Below are positions 16,952 through 26,356 of a stretch of DNA of 64,000 bases, one piece after another. The first letter of the stretch is position 1; each line of letters opens with the position of its first letter. The translations under genes and the position numbers were made by a program. Source of the DNA: Maricaulis sp947259345 (GTDB lineage: Bacteria > Pseudomonadota > Alphaproteobacteria > Caulobacterales > Maricaulaceae); NCBI GenBank assembly GCA_965217205.1, contig OZ244254.1, forward strand, positions 1,922,001-1,986,000, in the 5' to 3' direction. The notes under the pieces are model-generated. The model worked only from the letters and a program-made list of their open reading frames with translations, had not been told where the DNA came from and ran no database searches.

Positions 16952-17998
16952 CTAATCCTCGGCGGGCGCGTCGTCGAGACCCGCGAAAAGCGTAACGAGG
17001 TCGAGCGAGAGCGCGTAGAAATTCGGCCCATCCGAATTGGCGGTGAGCGCCACGGACACGTGTGGTTCGATCAGCGCGAACATGAAAGCGCGGCCACCCG
17101 GAGACCCGCCTGAGTGCGCGATATAGTGAGAGCGCAGTGTTTCGGAATAGCCGGCCCAAGGTCCGGTTTCCTGCGCCAGAGCGGTGGTTTGTACCAAGCT
17201 GTCCGAGGCCACGGCCGATAAAAGGGTGGCGAGGTCGCGAGAGCTTGCCAGCAACCCGCCGCCGCCAAACTTGCATTCGGCCGACAGACCGTCGACACGC
17301 TCCAGGCCCTCGCCCAGATCAATCCAGTTGGCGGCCTTGTCCGCGCCTTCCTGATCGAGACGTGCGCGATAAGCCTCGCCCAGCACGCTTTGCATGGCGG
17401 TATCGAAATCATCGGCCCCTGTGAGACGAACCAGAAGGTGGCTCAGCAGGACATAGCCGAATGTGGTGTAGGTCATCTCGCCCTCGGGCGACGGGACTAG
17501 CGGATCGTTAATGAAATGCCCGAGCGCATCCGCAGGCAGGCGACAACGACGCTCGGAAAAGGCAATCCAGTCCGCTTCGGATGTGTAGTGCCGGACCCCC
17601 GCCTGGTGATCGAGCAAGGCACGCAGGGTCACGTTCTCGTAGGATTCAGGCAGTGAAGCGTCGACCTCACGCACCGACATGTCCAGATCGAGACCCGATT
17701 CCTGTTCCAGTCGCAAATAGGCGAGCGCCACCATCAGTTTGGCGACGGAGTAAACATTATAGTCGCGATCAACCCCGTCCGCGTCATCGCGATGATTGCC
17801 ACCTTCGGCTTCCCAGACGATCTCGCCCTCGATCATCACCGTGGCATTGAGCGCGGGGTAGAGGGCGGCCATTTCATCAAATCGCTCCTGCGCCAGGGTG
17901 GCCGTCTCCGGTGACGGGACAGCTTGGGCGAGAGCGGTAAACTGCAGCACCAACCCGGCGCCAAACGCGACGGCCAGCTGACTTCCTGTAATCAACAT
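16952..17998 (-). CDS. Secreted serine hydrolase of the beta-lactamase/PBP family
   Basis: 348 residues. A signal peptide ends near TALAQA. The class C beta-lactamase-like (PF00144) motifs are SVAK for SxxK, YTT in place of YxN, and HSGG for HxG. Family members are D,D-peptidases, esterases or amidases; the substituted YxN makes the true substrate unclear. The ATG at 17998 has AGGA seven bases upstream. It is transcribed divergently from the LytTR regulator, with a long palindrome between them. Confidence 0.83.
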   Translation of the reverse strand: MLITGSQLAVAFGAGLVLQFTALAQAVPSPETATLAQERFDEMAALYPALNATVMIEGEIVWEAEGGNHRDDADGVDRDYNVYSVAKLMVALAYLRLEQESGLDLDMSVREVDASLPESYENVTLRALLDHQAGVRHYTSEADWIAFSERRCRLPADALGHFINDPLVPSPEGEMTYTTFGYVLLSHLLVRLTGADDFDTAMQSVLGEAYRARLDQEGADKAANWIDLGEGLERVDGLSAECKFGGGGLLASSRDLATLLSAVASDSLVQTTALAQETGPWAGYSETLRSHYIAHSGGSPGGRAFMFALIEPHVSVALTANSDGPNFYALSLDLVTLFAGLDDAPAED

Positions 17999-18043
17999 GC
18001 TTTATCCTGTGTTTCTGAATGCCCCCCAGGGCAGGCTCCAGAA

Positions 18044-18065
18044 CTCATGCAAGTCGTTGCATGAG
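18044..18065. promoter_or_regulatory. 22-base palindrome between divergent hydrolase and LytTR genes
   Basis: Perfect 9-base arms CTCATGCAA and TTGCATGAG with a 4-base centre, 16 bases from the LytTR start codon. It is a candidate operator for autoregulation or for control of both divergent genes. Confidence 0.5.
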
Positions 18066-18081
18066 AAGTGAAATCGGTTGA

Positions 18082-19563
18082 ATGGCTCGAATTGCGGACA
18101 GATGGCTCAAGGCTTGGCGAGCGGCGCGTCCCGGCGTGGAAGCGCTCCTGGCCTGCCTGCTCGCCATCCTTGTCATTCGGCTCATGCCCGAACCCGACTT
18201 CACCCTGATCGCACCGGGTCAGGTGCTCCATGTTGAAGGCGCTGACGGCTTGTCACGCTGGTCGGCCGGTGACGTCGCGGGACGCCAAATACGCCCGCAG
18301 GACCTGGAGCGCCCCGAGGCGACCAGCTGGCTGATCTGGGAGGATGTCGACCTCGTGCTCGCCGACGCACCACCAGCGATCTTTCTGTCCGGGCCCTTCG
18401 CCGCGAATGCCTACGTCAATGGCAGCTTGATCGGCAGCAAGGGCATACCAGCCGCCACCCGGGCGGACGAAGTGGCCGGTCCGATCGAGAGTGTGATGGC
18501 CATTCCGCCGCGCCTGATCCGGGATGAGGGAAACTGGATCGCGCTGGAAGTGTCCAGCCATCGGGCCGGTTACCGCCCGCATGCCGTGGTGCAGGGCTTC
18601 TTCGTCATCCCCTTCAGCGCCGACGCGCGGCGGCCCATCCGCTATTATCTGCCCCTGGTAATGGCCGGCAGCGCCCTGATCGCGCTCATCCTCGCCATCG
18701 CGCTACGGACACGCCGCACGCACCAGGCGTGTGGATACTGGCTTGTTACGGCCCTGACGGGGCTCGTTCTGGCCGGCGCAGCTGAAGTGTCGCGCGCGCT
18801 CATCAATTACCCCTATGACTGGCACCAACCGCGGCAAGCCTTGAGCCTCGCAGGGCTGTGCCTGTTCGGGTTGGCCCTGCTGCGTTTTTCACAGCTGCGT
18901 TGGCCCGCCGGAGCGCTCACGACGCGCGCGGCACTTGCAACAACGCTCGCCATTGGGGCGACCCTAATCGCCGTCCTGACGGGCTATGACGCCAAGTCCG
19001 CAGCGGCCGTGACGGTATTTGCCACCTCCGCAGCCCTGTGGGTGATCTGGCGGGGCGACCTACCAGCACGCTTCATGGGTCTGGCGATCGCGACCATCCC
19101 GGCCTACGCCATGCTATGGCCGGGCGATGCCCTCGATCATGGCGTCTACGCCTGCGCACTCGCAATGATCGCCATTCCGGTCATCCGGCAACCGGGCTTC
19201 TTCCTGCCTGACGCCAAAACCAGACGACCTCGCTTGGCGCTCCACATGACGGGGCGCTCTGTCTATCTGGACCTTGGGGAGATCAGTTATTTGAGCGCGG
19301 CGGGCAATTACACTGAAATCCATACTCGGACCGGGGCCCGCTTCCTGGACAATCGCAATCTCGGGCAAATCCTCGTTGATCTGCCTGTCACGGAGTTTGC
19401 GCGCGTGCACCGCAGCCACGTCGTGCGACTGGACGGCGCAACCAGCCTTACCTCGGCCGAGGGCAGTCGCTATCGACTCGAACTGGCTGGCGGCGCATCC
19501 ATCCCCGTCAGCCGCCGCGAAGTGGCCGGTCTGCGCGAGCGCCTGGCCGGCCGAAAGGCGTGA
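18082..19563 (+). CDS. Membrane-bound LytTR-type transcriptional regulator
   Basis: 493 residues. One helix at about 20-35 is followed by a predicted periplasmic domain (to about 190) that resembles ligand-binding regions of 7TMR-type receptors. About seven hydrophobic segments follow (190-375) and then a LytTR DNA-binding domain (about 385-490): GEISYLSAAGNYTEIHT, FARVHRSHVVRL and IPVSRR are typical. It has no receiver domain, so it likely senses a signal at the membrane and binds DNA directly. The ATG at 18082 is the first in frame. The divergent hydrolase is the obvious candidate target. Confidence 0.85.
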   Translation: MARIADRWLKAWRAARPGVEALLACLLAILVIRLMPEPDFTLIAPGQVLHVEGADGLSRWSAGDVAGRQIRPQDLERPEATSWLIWEDVDLVLADAPPAIFLSGPFAANAYVNGSLIGSKGIPAATRADEVAGPIESVMAIPPRLIRDEGNWIALEVSSHRAGYRPHAVVQGFFVIPFSADARRPIRYYLPLVMAGSALIALILAIALRTRRTHQACGYWLVTALTGLVLAGAAEVSRALINYPYDWHQPRQALSLAGLCLFGLALLRFSQLRWPAGALTTRAALATTLAIGATLIAVLTGYDAKSAAAVTVFATSAALWVIWRGDLPARFMGLAIATIPAYAMLWPGDALDHGVYACALAMIAIPVIRQPGFFLPDAKTRRPRLALHMTGRSVYLDLGEISYLSAAGNYTEIHTRTGARFLDNRNLGQILVDLPVTEFARVHRSHVVRLDGATSLTSAEGSRYRLELAGGASIPVSRREVAGLRERLAGRKA

Positions 19564-19725
19564 TCAGGCGCGCTTGCCCTTGAGGCCGAAACTGGCGAGG
19601 AAAGCGTTGACGTCATTGGTGCGCGGCAGGGCGCGGATGCCGCTGCGCGAACGGTTGCGCTCCAGCGAGCGGTTGAGCATGTCGTTGGCGTTCATGGAGC
19701 GCCAGTCATCAATCCCGTACAGCAT
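19564..19725 (-). CDS. Small hypothetical protein (53 aa)
   Basis: 53 residues beginning MLYGIDDWRSMNANDMLNRS and ending FGLKGKRA, basic, with no membrane segment. A near-perfect AAAGGAG lies about seven bases before the ATG, stronger than most ribosome binding sites in this window, so I believe the gene is real. Its stop directly abuts the LytTR gene's stop on the other strand. No family recognised. Confidence 0.65.
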   Translation of the reverse strand: MLYGIDDWRSMNANDMLNRSLERNRSRSGIRALPRTNDVNAFLASFGLKGKRA

Positions 19726-19916
19726 GGGAAACTCCTTTGAATTCCCCGCGCTTTAGCCATGGATTGCTGCGTCTGCGAAGCGCCGCTTCCGCAAGTCAGG
19801 ACTGCGCAATTGCATGGCGTGGTAAACACGGTATGCACAGACATCGGTGCACGCGACGGGTGCGCCTCCGCTGACAAGCATTGAACCGCCCCGGCGACAC
19901 GCATACCTTGCCCGCC

Positions 19917-21755
19917 ATGACCCAGATGATTTCCCAGACTTTCGACGTTAAGGGCGGCCCGCATTATGGCCGCGAAAACCTGCCCAAGCTGCGCGCTGCG
20001 CTGAAAACACTTGGCCTGGATGGCTTCCTCATCCCGCACGAGGATGAGTATGACAATGAATACCTGCCGGACTGCAATGAGCGGCTCCTGTGGGCGACCG
20101 GCTTTTCCGGCTCTGCCGGTGCCGCCATTGTCATGCTCGACCGCGCCGCCCTCCTGGTCGATGGCCGTTACACGGCCCAGGGCCGCCAGCAGACCGATAC
20201 CAGCTTGTTCGAACAGTGCGACCTGGTCGGCCAGGGCCTTTACGGCTGGATCGAGGAGAATGGCCGCAAGGGTGAGAAGATCGGCTATGACGCCCGCCTG
20301 CACAGCCCGGCCGCGCTCGATCTGCTTCAGACAGCTGCCATGCGGGCCGGGGTCGAACTGGTCTCGGTCGAGACCAATCCGATCGATGTCGCCTGGACAG
20401 ACCGTCCGGCGGCACCCAAGGCCGACATCATCCCGCACCCGATCGAGTTTGCCGGCGAGGATCATGCTTCCAAGCGCCAGCGCATCGGCATTGCCATCGA
20501 ACGCGGCGGTGCCGACGCGGCCGTGATCACCGCACCGCCCTCCATCGCCTGGCTGTTCAACGTGCGGGGCGGCGACGTCTCCCGCTCGCCCCTGCCCCTG
20601 TCCGCGGCCCTGATCCACAAGGATGGCACCGCGACCTTCTTTGTCGATCCCGACAAGCTGACCGACGAAACCCGCTCCCATCTCGGCAATGAAATCGCCG
20701 TGCGTCCGGAGAGCGAATTCGGGGCCGGCCTGTCCGAGCTTGAAGGCAAGAAAGTCCGTGTCGACCCGACCACCGCGTCGGCCTGGGTGTTCGAGACGCT
20801 GAAATCCGGCGGCGCCGAGGTGCAGTCGCTGGAAGACCCGGTGATGCGTCCCAAGGCGGCCAAGAATCCGGCCGAAGTGGAAGGCTCGCGTCAGGCCCAT
20901 ATCCGCGATGGCGGCGCCATCACGCGTTTCCTGCACTGGCTCGATACCGAAGCCCAGTCCGGCGAGGTCGACGAGATCCAGGCAGCCCAGAAACTGGAAA
21001 GCCTGCGCAAGGAATTGCCGGAACTGCGCGACCTGTCCTTCGACACGATTTCGGGCGCCCAGGGCAATGCCGCTTTCGCGCATTATCGCGTGTCGGAAGC
21101 TTCCAACCTCAAACTGACACCCGGTTCGCTCTTCCTGGTCGATAGTGGCGGCCAATATCCGGACGGCACGACCGACATCACTCGCACCGTGCCCATCGGT
21201 GACCCAACAGCCGAGATGAAGACGCAATATACCCGCGTGCTGAAGGGCCATATTGCCCTGTCCATGGTGCGCTTTCCAAAGGGCACCACGGGAACGCAAC
21301 TGGATATCCTGGCCCGCTTCCCCTTGTGGCAGGCCGGCTTTGACTATGACCATGGCACCGGTCATGGCGTGGGCAGTTTCCTGGGCGTGCATGAAGGTCC
21401 GCAGCGGATTTCCAAGGCGCCCAATGCGGTGCCGCTGGAGCCGGGCATGATCCTCTCCAACGAGCCGGGCTATTACAAGGAAGACGGGTTCGGCATCCGG
21501 ATCGAGAATTTGCAAGTGGTGACCGAGGCCGCCGAGATACCCGGTGGCGAACGCCCGATGCTGGGCTTTGAAACCGTCACCATGGCGCCGATCCACAAGG
21601 GTCTGATCGATACCCATCTGCTGACCGGAGATGAGATCGCCTGGCTGGACAGCTATCACGCCCTGGTGCGCGAGCGCGTCTTGCCGCTGGTCGAGGGCGA
21701 AGTCGCCGACTGGCTGATCAAGGCCACCGAGCCGATTGCGGGAGCCACGCCCTAG
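19917..21755 (+). CDS. Xaa-Pro aminopeptidase (M24B family)
   Basis: 612 residues, the long APP1-like form with two N-terminal creatinase-like domains and a C-terminal pita-bread catalytic domain. It removes N-terminal residues preceding proline. The dimetal ligands are visible: Asp409 in VDSGG and Asp420 in TTDITRT, His in GTGHGVGSF, Glu in NEPGYY and Glu in RIENLQV. There is no signal peptide, so it is cytosolic. The ATG at 19917 is used because homology starts there. The next gene's GTG overlaps its stop by one base. Confidence 0.93.
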   Translation: MTQMISQTFDVKGGPHYGRENLPKLRAALKTLGLDGFLIPHEDEYDNEYLPDCNERLLWATGFSGSAGAAIVMLDRAALLVDGRYTAQGRQQTDTSLFEQCDLVGQGLYGWIEENGRKGEKIGYDARLHSPAALDLLQTAAMRAGVELVSVETNPIDVAWTDRPAAPKADIIPHPIEFAGEDHASKRQRIGIAIERGGADAAVITAPPSIAWLFNVRGGDVSRSPLPLSAALIHKDGTATFFVDPDKLTDETRSHLGNEIAVRPESEFGAGLSELEGKKVRVDPTTASAWVFETLKSGGAEVQSLEDPVMRPKAAKNPAEVEGSRQAHIRDGGAITRFLHWLDTEAQSGEVDEIQAAQKLESLRKELPELRDLSFDTISGAQGNAAFAHYRVSEASNLKLTPGSLFLVDSGGQYPDGTTDITRTVPIGDPTAEMKTQYTRVLKGHIALSMVRFPKGTTGTQLDILARFPLWQAGFDYDHGTGHGVGSFLGVHEGPQRISKAPNAVPLEPGMILSNEPGYYKEDGFGIRIENLQVVTEAAEIPGGERPMLGFETVTMAPIHKGLIDTHLLTGDEIAWLDSYHALVRERVLPLVEGEVADWLIKATEPIAGATP

Positions 21756-22285
21756 TGCGCGCACCCGCCATCATCCTCACTGCAGCCGCCTTTCTGGGCG
21801 GCTGCTTTTATTCCGAGGATGCCCTGATTTCCCGCGGCCAGGCCGACTTCCCGCTCGAGGAAGGCATCTACAGCCATACGCCCTATCTGACCGATGGCGT
21901 CACGCCCTTCGATCGCCCGGCCTGGACCGGCGAGATCGAACACAGCTGGGGCCGCTATGTCTCCGATGATGACAGCTTCCCGCATGGGGGCGTCCGGCTG
22001 AAGGAAATCGCCGATGGTCTCTACATCGCCCAGCGGCGCGATGAGGAGAATTGGAGTTATGGCCTGCTGCGGGTTTTCCCCGGCGGTGTCGCCACCTATC
22101 ACGCACCGGAATGCCGTAATGTCGAAGCGGTCGTGCTCGAACGCTATGACGTCACCGAGCATGAGGAAGAACGCGGTTACTGCCGCGTCGACGACTGGGA
22201 CCGGCTGGTCGGCGTGATGCTGAGCTATGTCGATGCGATGGGCGAAGACATGCCGATAGACGGGGTTTATCGGCTGGTGGAATGA
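21755..22285 (+). CDS. Putative lipoprotein, unknown function
   Basis: 176 residues from a GTG that shares one base with the aminopeptidase stop (TAGTG), indicating translational coupling. The N-terminus ILTAAAFLGGC has a lipobox. The mature part is acidic with a Cys pair (PEC and GYC). No known domain recognised. Convergent with ligA, with a repeat element between. Confidence 0.7.
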   Translation: MRAPAIILTAAAFLGGCFYSEDALISRGQADFPLEEGIYSHTPYLTDGVTPFDRPAWTGEIEHSWGRYVSDDDSFPHGGVRLKEIADGLYIAQRRDEENWSYGLLRVFPGGVATYHAPECRNVEAVVLERYDVTEHEEERGYCRVDDWDRLVGVMLSYVDAMGEDMPIDGVYRLVE

Positions 22286-22319
22286 GCCAACATCACAGCA
22301 TTCCATCAACGATATAACC

Positions 22320-22457
22320 ACCGTCATCCCACGGTGATCGCGCAGCGGGCATCCGGGGGACCGCAGCCAACAGATTGCCGATAGAGACATTGAGCACGCC
22401 GTGCACCTGCGTCAATTGGGTAGCAGGGGTCCCCCGGACAAGCCGTGGGATGACGGT
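22320..22457. repeat. Inverted-repeat-bounded intergenic element (copy A)
   Basis: Terminal 15-base perfect arms (ACCGTCATCCCACGG at the left) plus an inner 10-base pair CCGGGGGACC/GGTCCCCCGG. The same TCATCCC...GCATCCG style recurs at 35.6 kb and 61.0 kb. It fills the gap between convergent genes and may act as a two-way terminator. Confidence 0.7.
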
Positions 22458-22489
22458 TTTACCCATGGGTCAGACGAACGCCCCGACCC

Positions 22490-24595
22490 TCATTCCCCAA
22501 TCAGCGTGAACCACTCGTCCTCGGTGAGCGTTGTGACGCCCAGATCGGCGGCTTTCTTGGCCTTGGAGCCAGCGCCGGGCCCTGCCACCAGGTAATCCGT
22601 CTTGCCGGAAACAGACCCGGCCACCTTGGCGCCGAGCGATTGGGCCTTGGCCTTGGCTTCGTCGCGGGTCATTCGCTCCAGCGCGCCGGTGAAGACCACC
22701 GTCCTGCCGGCGACCGGGCTGTCATTGGCGACGGCTTCGGCGTCCTCGATGGTGAGCTGCTCGACCAGACGGTCCAGAAGCTCGCGATTATGGGCTTCGG
22801 TGAAATACTGGTCGAGCGCTTCGACGGCCGCATTGCCGATCCCGTCTATACCCAGCATGTCGGCACGCACGGTCTCGTCAGCAAGGTTTTCAGCAGCAGC
22901 ACGGAAGGCCGCCCAGCTGCCATATGTGCGGGCAAACAGGGCTGAAGTGTTCTCCCCGACATGGCGAATGCCCAGCGCGTTGAGAAAACGGGCCAGGGCA
23001 ATGGTTCGGCGCTCTTCGATCGAGGCGAAGAGATTGCGGATCGAGGTCTCGCCGAAACCCTCGCGCTCCTGCAAGGGCGGCGTGATCTCACCCGCCTCAT
23101 TGCGCGCCTTGAGGGTGAAGATGGCGGCCGGTTCGGTAATCAGCCCTTCCTCGTGGAACGCCTCGATCTGCTTGGTGCCGAGACCTTCAATATCGAACGC
23201 CTTGCGCGAGACGAAATGCTTGAGGCGCTCTTTCAGCTGGGCACCGCAGATGAGGCCGCCGGTGCAGCGGCGAATGGCGTCCAGCTTGCCGGACTTCTCG
23301 TCATGCTCACGCACGGCCTGGCTATCGCAAACCGGGCACTTGGTCGGAAACGCGAAAGGCTCGGCGCGACCGGCACGATCTGCATCCACCACGCGTACGA
23401 CCTGGGGAATGACATCGCCGGCGCGCTGGATGACGACCGTATCGCCGACCCGGATATCCTTGCGCTCGATTTCGTCCTGATTGTGCAGCGTAGCATTGGT
23501 CACCACGACCCCGCCCACTGTGACCGGGGTCAGGCGGGCGACCGGGGTCAGGGCGCCGGTACGGCCAACCTGGATATCGATCGCCTCCAGCACCGTAGTC
23601 GCCTGCTCGGCCGGGAATTTGTGGGCGATGGCCCAGCGCGGGGCTCGGGCGACAAAGCCCAGCCGGGCCTGCCAGTCGAGCCGGTCGACCTTGTAGACAA
23701 CACCATCAATGTCATAGCCGAGCCCGGCCCGCTTGGCCTCGATATCGCGATAGACCGCGATCAGCGCCTCCACGCTGTCACAGCGCTGCATGAGGTCATT
23801 GATGGGAAAACCCATGGCGCCCAGCCGCTCGACCGCGCCCATCTGCGTGTCGGACAAAGGCGCGGAAACCTCGCCCCAGGTATAGGCGAAGAATTTCAGC
23901 GGCCGCTGCGCCGTCATTTTCGGATCGATCTGGCGCAGGGAGCCAGCCGCGGCATTGCGCGGGTTCTTGTAGGCGTCCTTGCCGAGTTCTGCCTGGCGTT
24001 CATTGAGAGCGGCGAAATCGGCATGGGACATGTAGACCTCGCCGCGCACCTCGACCACATCGGGCCAATCACCGGGCGGCAGGGTTTCGGGGATGTCGTC
24101 GAGGGTGAGCAGGTTCTGCGTCACATCCTCGCCGGTCTGACCATCGCCGCGCGTGGCGCCATGGATCAGTTGGCCCTTCTCATAGCGCAAGCTGGCCGAC
24201 AGGCCGTCAATCTTGGGCTCGGCGGTGATGGCGACGGGCACGTCTTCGCCAAGTCCGAGAAAGCGGCGGATACGCCCGACGAAATCGGCGACATCCTCAT
24301 CCTTGAAGGCATTCCCAAGAGACAGCATCGGGACGGCGTGGCGAATTTCACCGAACTTGCCCGACGGGGTTGCGCCGACTTTCTGGGTCGGGCTGAGCAG
24401 GTCTATCAACGCCGGGAAACGCGCCTCAATGGCCTCCAGCTTCTGGCGTAACGCGTCATAGGCCGCGTCCGAGATCTTCGGCGCATCATTCTGGTAGTAA
24501 GCCTTGTCATGACCGGCGATCTCACGCGCGAGGCGCGCATGCTCGGCGCGCGCCTCTTTTTCGGTCAACTGGTCGACATCCTTGAGTGCGCTCAT
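22490..24595 (-). CDS. ligA: NAD-dependent DNA ligase
   Basis: 701 residues, the usual LigA length. It seals nicks in DNA using NAD+ during replication and repair. Order: domain Ia (about 1-70), adenylation domain with the catalytic Lys in AEPKIDGLS, OB fold, a four-Cys zinc finger (CPVC, then CTGGLIC), HhH repeats, and a C-terminal BRCT domain with GKTDYLVAGPGAGSKAKKA. It is the last gene of the long minus-strand cluster, 36 bases after recN. Confidence 0.97.
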   Translation of the reverse strand: MSALKDVDQLTEKEARAEHARLAREIAGHDKAYYQNDAPKISDAAYDALRQKLEAIEARFPALIDLLSPTQKVGATPSGKFGEIRHAVPMLSLGNAFKDEDVADFVGRIRRFLGLGEDVPVAITAEPKIDGLSASLRYEKGQLIHGATRGDGQTGEDVTQNLLTLDDIPETLPPGDWPDVVEVRGEVYMSHADFAALNERQAELGKDAYKNPRNAAAGSLRQIDPKMTAQRPLKFFAYTWGEVSAPLSDTQMGAVERLGAMGFPINDLMQRCDSVEALIAVYRDIEAKRAGLGYDIDGVVYKVDRLDWQARLGFVARAPRWAIAHKFPAEQATTVLEAIDIQVGRTGALTPVARLTPVTVGGVVVTNATLHNQDEIERKDIRVGDTVVIQRAGDVIPQVVRVVDADRAGRAEPFAFPTKCPVCDSQAVREHDEKSGKLDAIRRCTGGLICGAQLKERLKHFVSRKAFDIEGLGTKQIEAFHEEGLITEPAAIFTLKARNEAGEITPPLQEREGFGETSIRNLFASIEERRTIALARFLNALGIRHVGENTSALFARTYGSWAAFRAAAENLADETVRADMLGIDGIGNAAVEALDQYFTEAHNRELLDRLVEQLTIEDAEAVANDSPVAGRTVVFTGALERMTRDEAKAKAQSLGAKVAGSVSGKTDYLVAGPGAGSKAKKAADLGVTTLTEDEWFTLIGE

Positions 24596-24631
24596 CAGTC
24601 CTGCCCTGCGGAATCAGTCGGAGCGTGCAGT

Positions 24632-26329
24632 TTACGCCTCGACGGCCATCAGGGCATCGGCCTGGGCCCGTGCGGCGTCAGTAATGTCAGCGCCCGATAG
24701 CATGCGGGCAATCTCCTCGCGCCGGGCTTCGCCCTCCAGCTTGATCAGCGTGGTCCGCACCCCGCCCTTGCCATCATCCGACTTGACGATCTGCCAGTGA
24801 TGGTCGGCCAGGGCCGCGACTTGCGGCGAGTGGGTGACGACCAGGGTCTGCCCCTTGGCGGCGAGGCGCTTGAGGCGACGACCGACCGCATCGGCCACAG
24901 CCCCGCCAACGCCTTGGTCGACCTCGTCAAAGACCAGGACCAGGCCGTCATCCTCGCCGGCCAGCGCCACTTTCAGGGCCAGACCGAAGCGCGAGAGTTC
25001 ACCGCCCGAGGCAATCTTGTCGAGCGCACCGAAGGGCGAACCCGGATTGGTCGCGACTTCAAAGACGACATGATCGCGTCCGTCCGGACCGGCCTTGTCA
25101 TCATCGGAATTGATCGCGACGCGGAAGCGCGCCTTGTCCATTTTCAGCGGCGGCAACTCGCTCGCCACTGCCGACGAAAGCGCCTTGCCCGCTTTCTCGC
25201 GACTGCGGCTGAGTGCATGGGCGGCGTCATCATAACGGGCGCGCGCGGCCTTCACCGCCGACTCGGCTTCGGCAATGCGGTCCGTGGCATTCTCGATCCC
25301 GTCGAGCTGCAGGGTCAGTTGTCCATGCAGCTCGGCCAGATCATCGGGCGCGACATGATGCTTGCGGGCCAGCCCCCGCAGGGCAAAGAGACGCTCCTCG
25401 ACCTCGTTCAGGCGGCCCGGCTCGACATCGAAAGCCTGGGCCGCATCACCGAGCGCATCCTCGGCTTCGGCAAATTCAATCAGGGCGCGGTCAATCGCCG
25501 TGGAGGCCCGCTCAAGCGCAGCCCCGGCATTGCCGCCGCCGGTGCCGATATGATCACGAACGCGCTCCAGACCGCGCAGGGCAGCATTGAGGCGCGATTC
25601 CAGCCCGCCCCCCTCACCGGCCAGCGCCTGCTGGGCTTCCTGAAGATCGCCCAGGGCTCGCTCGGCGCCTTGCAGGAATTGTCGCTCCTCGGCGAGTTCC
25701 GCTTCCTCGCCAGGGCGCGGATCAAGACGGTCCAGTTCCTCGATGGCATGGCGCAGGAAATCCTGTTCGCTGTCAGAGGCCTGATTGGCTGTCACCAGCT
25801 CATCCAGCTTGCGCTGCGCCTCGCTCAAGCCACGCCAGGCTGTGCGACAGCTTGCCACCAAGGCGGCGTGACCGGCGAAACTATCGAGATAGGTGCGGTG
25901 CGTGCGCGGATCCATCAGACCGCGACCATCATGCTGGCCATGGACTTCAACCAACACGTCACCCAGTCCGCGCAACAGGCCGATACTGGCAGGCTGGTCA
26001 TTGACATGGGCCCGTGATCGGCCGTCTTCGCCGAGACGGCGGCGCAGGATCAGAGGCTCACCCGGTTCGACGGTCAGACCCGCCTCCTCGATCACTTGCC
26101 AGGCCGGATGTCCGGTCGGCAGGTCGAATTCGGCAATAGCCTGAGCCTCGTCAGCGCCGCTGCGGACCTGGGCACGATCAGCGCGCTCTCCGGCCGCCAG
26201 GCCCAGGGCCCCGAGAAGGATGGATTTGCCCGCGCCGGTCTCACCGGTGAGCGCACACAATCCACCGTCGAACGCGGCATCAAGCGCGTCGATCAGGACG
26301 ACATTGCGAATAGAGAGGGAGAGCAGCAT
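24632..26329 (-). CDS. recN: DNA repair protein RecN
   Basis: 565 residues, an SMC-like ATPase acting in double-strand break repair. The N-terminal Walker A is GETGAGKS. A long central coiled-coil region follows (about 150-370). The C-terminal signature and Walker B region read SGGELSRFGLALKV and VFDEVDQGVGG. It lies between bamD and ligA on the same strand. I saw no GAAC-N7-GAAC box in the 27 bases before it. Confidence 0.96.
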   Translation of the reverse strand: MLLSLSIRNVVLIDALDAAFDGGLCALTGETGAGKSILLGALGLAAGERADRAQVRSGADEAQAIAEFDLPTGHPAWQVIEEAGLTVEPGEPLILRRRLGEDGRSRAHVNDQPASIGLLRGLGDVLVEVHGQHDGRGLMDPRTHRTYLDSFAGHAALVASCRTAWRGLSEAQRKLDELVTANQASDSEQDFLRHAIEELDRLDPRPGEEAELAEERQFLQGAERALGDLQEAQQALAGEGGGLESRLNAALRGLERVRDHIGTGGGNAGAALERASTAIDRALIEFAEAEDALGDAAQAFDVEPGRLNEVEERLFALRGLARKHHVAPDDLAELHGQLTLQLDGIENATDRIAEAESAVKAARARYDDAAHALSRSREKAGKALSSAVASELPPLKMDKARFRVAINSDDDKAGPDGRDHVVFEVATNPGSPFGALDKIASGGELSRFGLALKVALAGEDDGLVLVFDEVDQGVGGAVADAVGRRLKRLAAKGQTLVVTHSPQVAALADHHWQIVKSDDGKGGVRTTLIKLEGEARREEIARMLSGADITDAARAQADALMAVEA

Positions 26330-26356
26330 TCAGTGCGTAGGCACCCCCGAACCGGA

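Noticed and set aside
19692..21764. 690-codon open frame antisense to the aminopeptidase
   Set aside because: Shadow frame; the plus strand carries all five M24 metal ligands.
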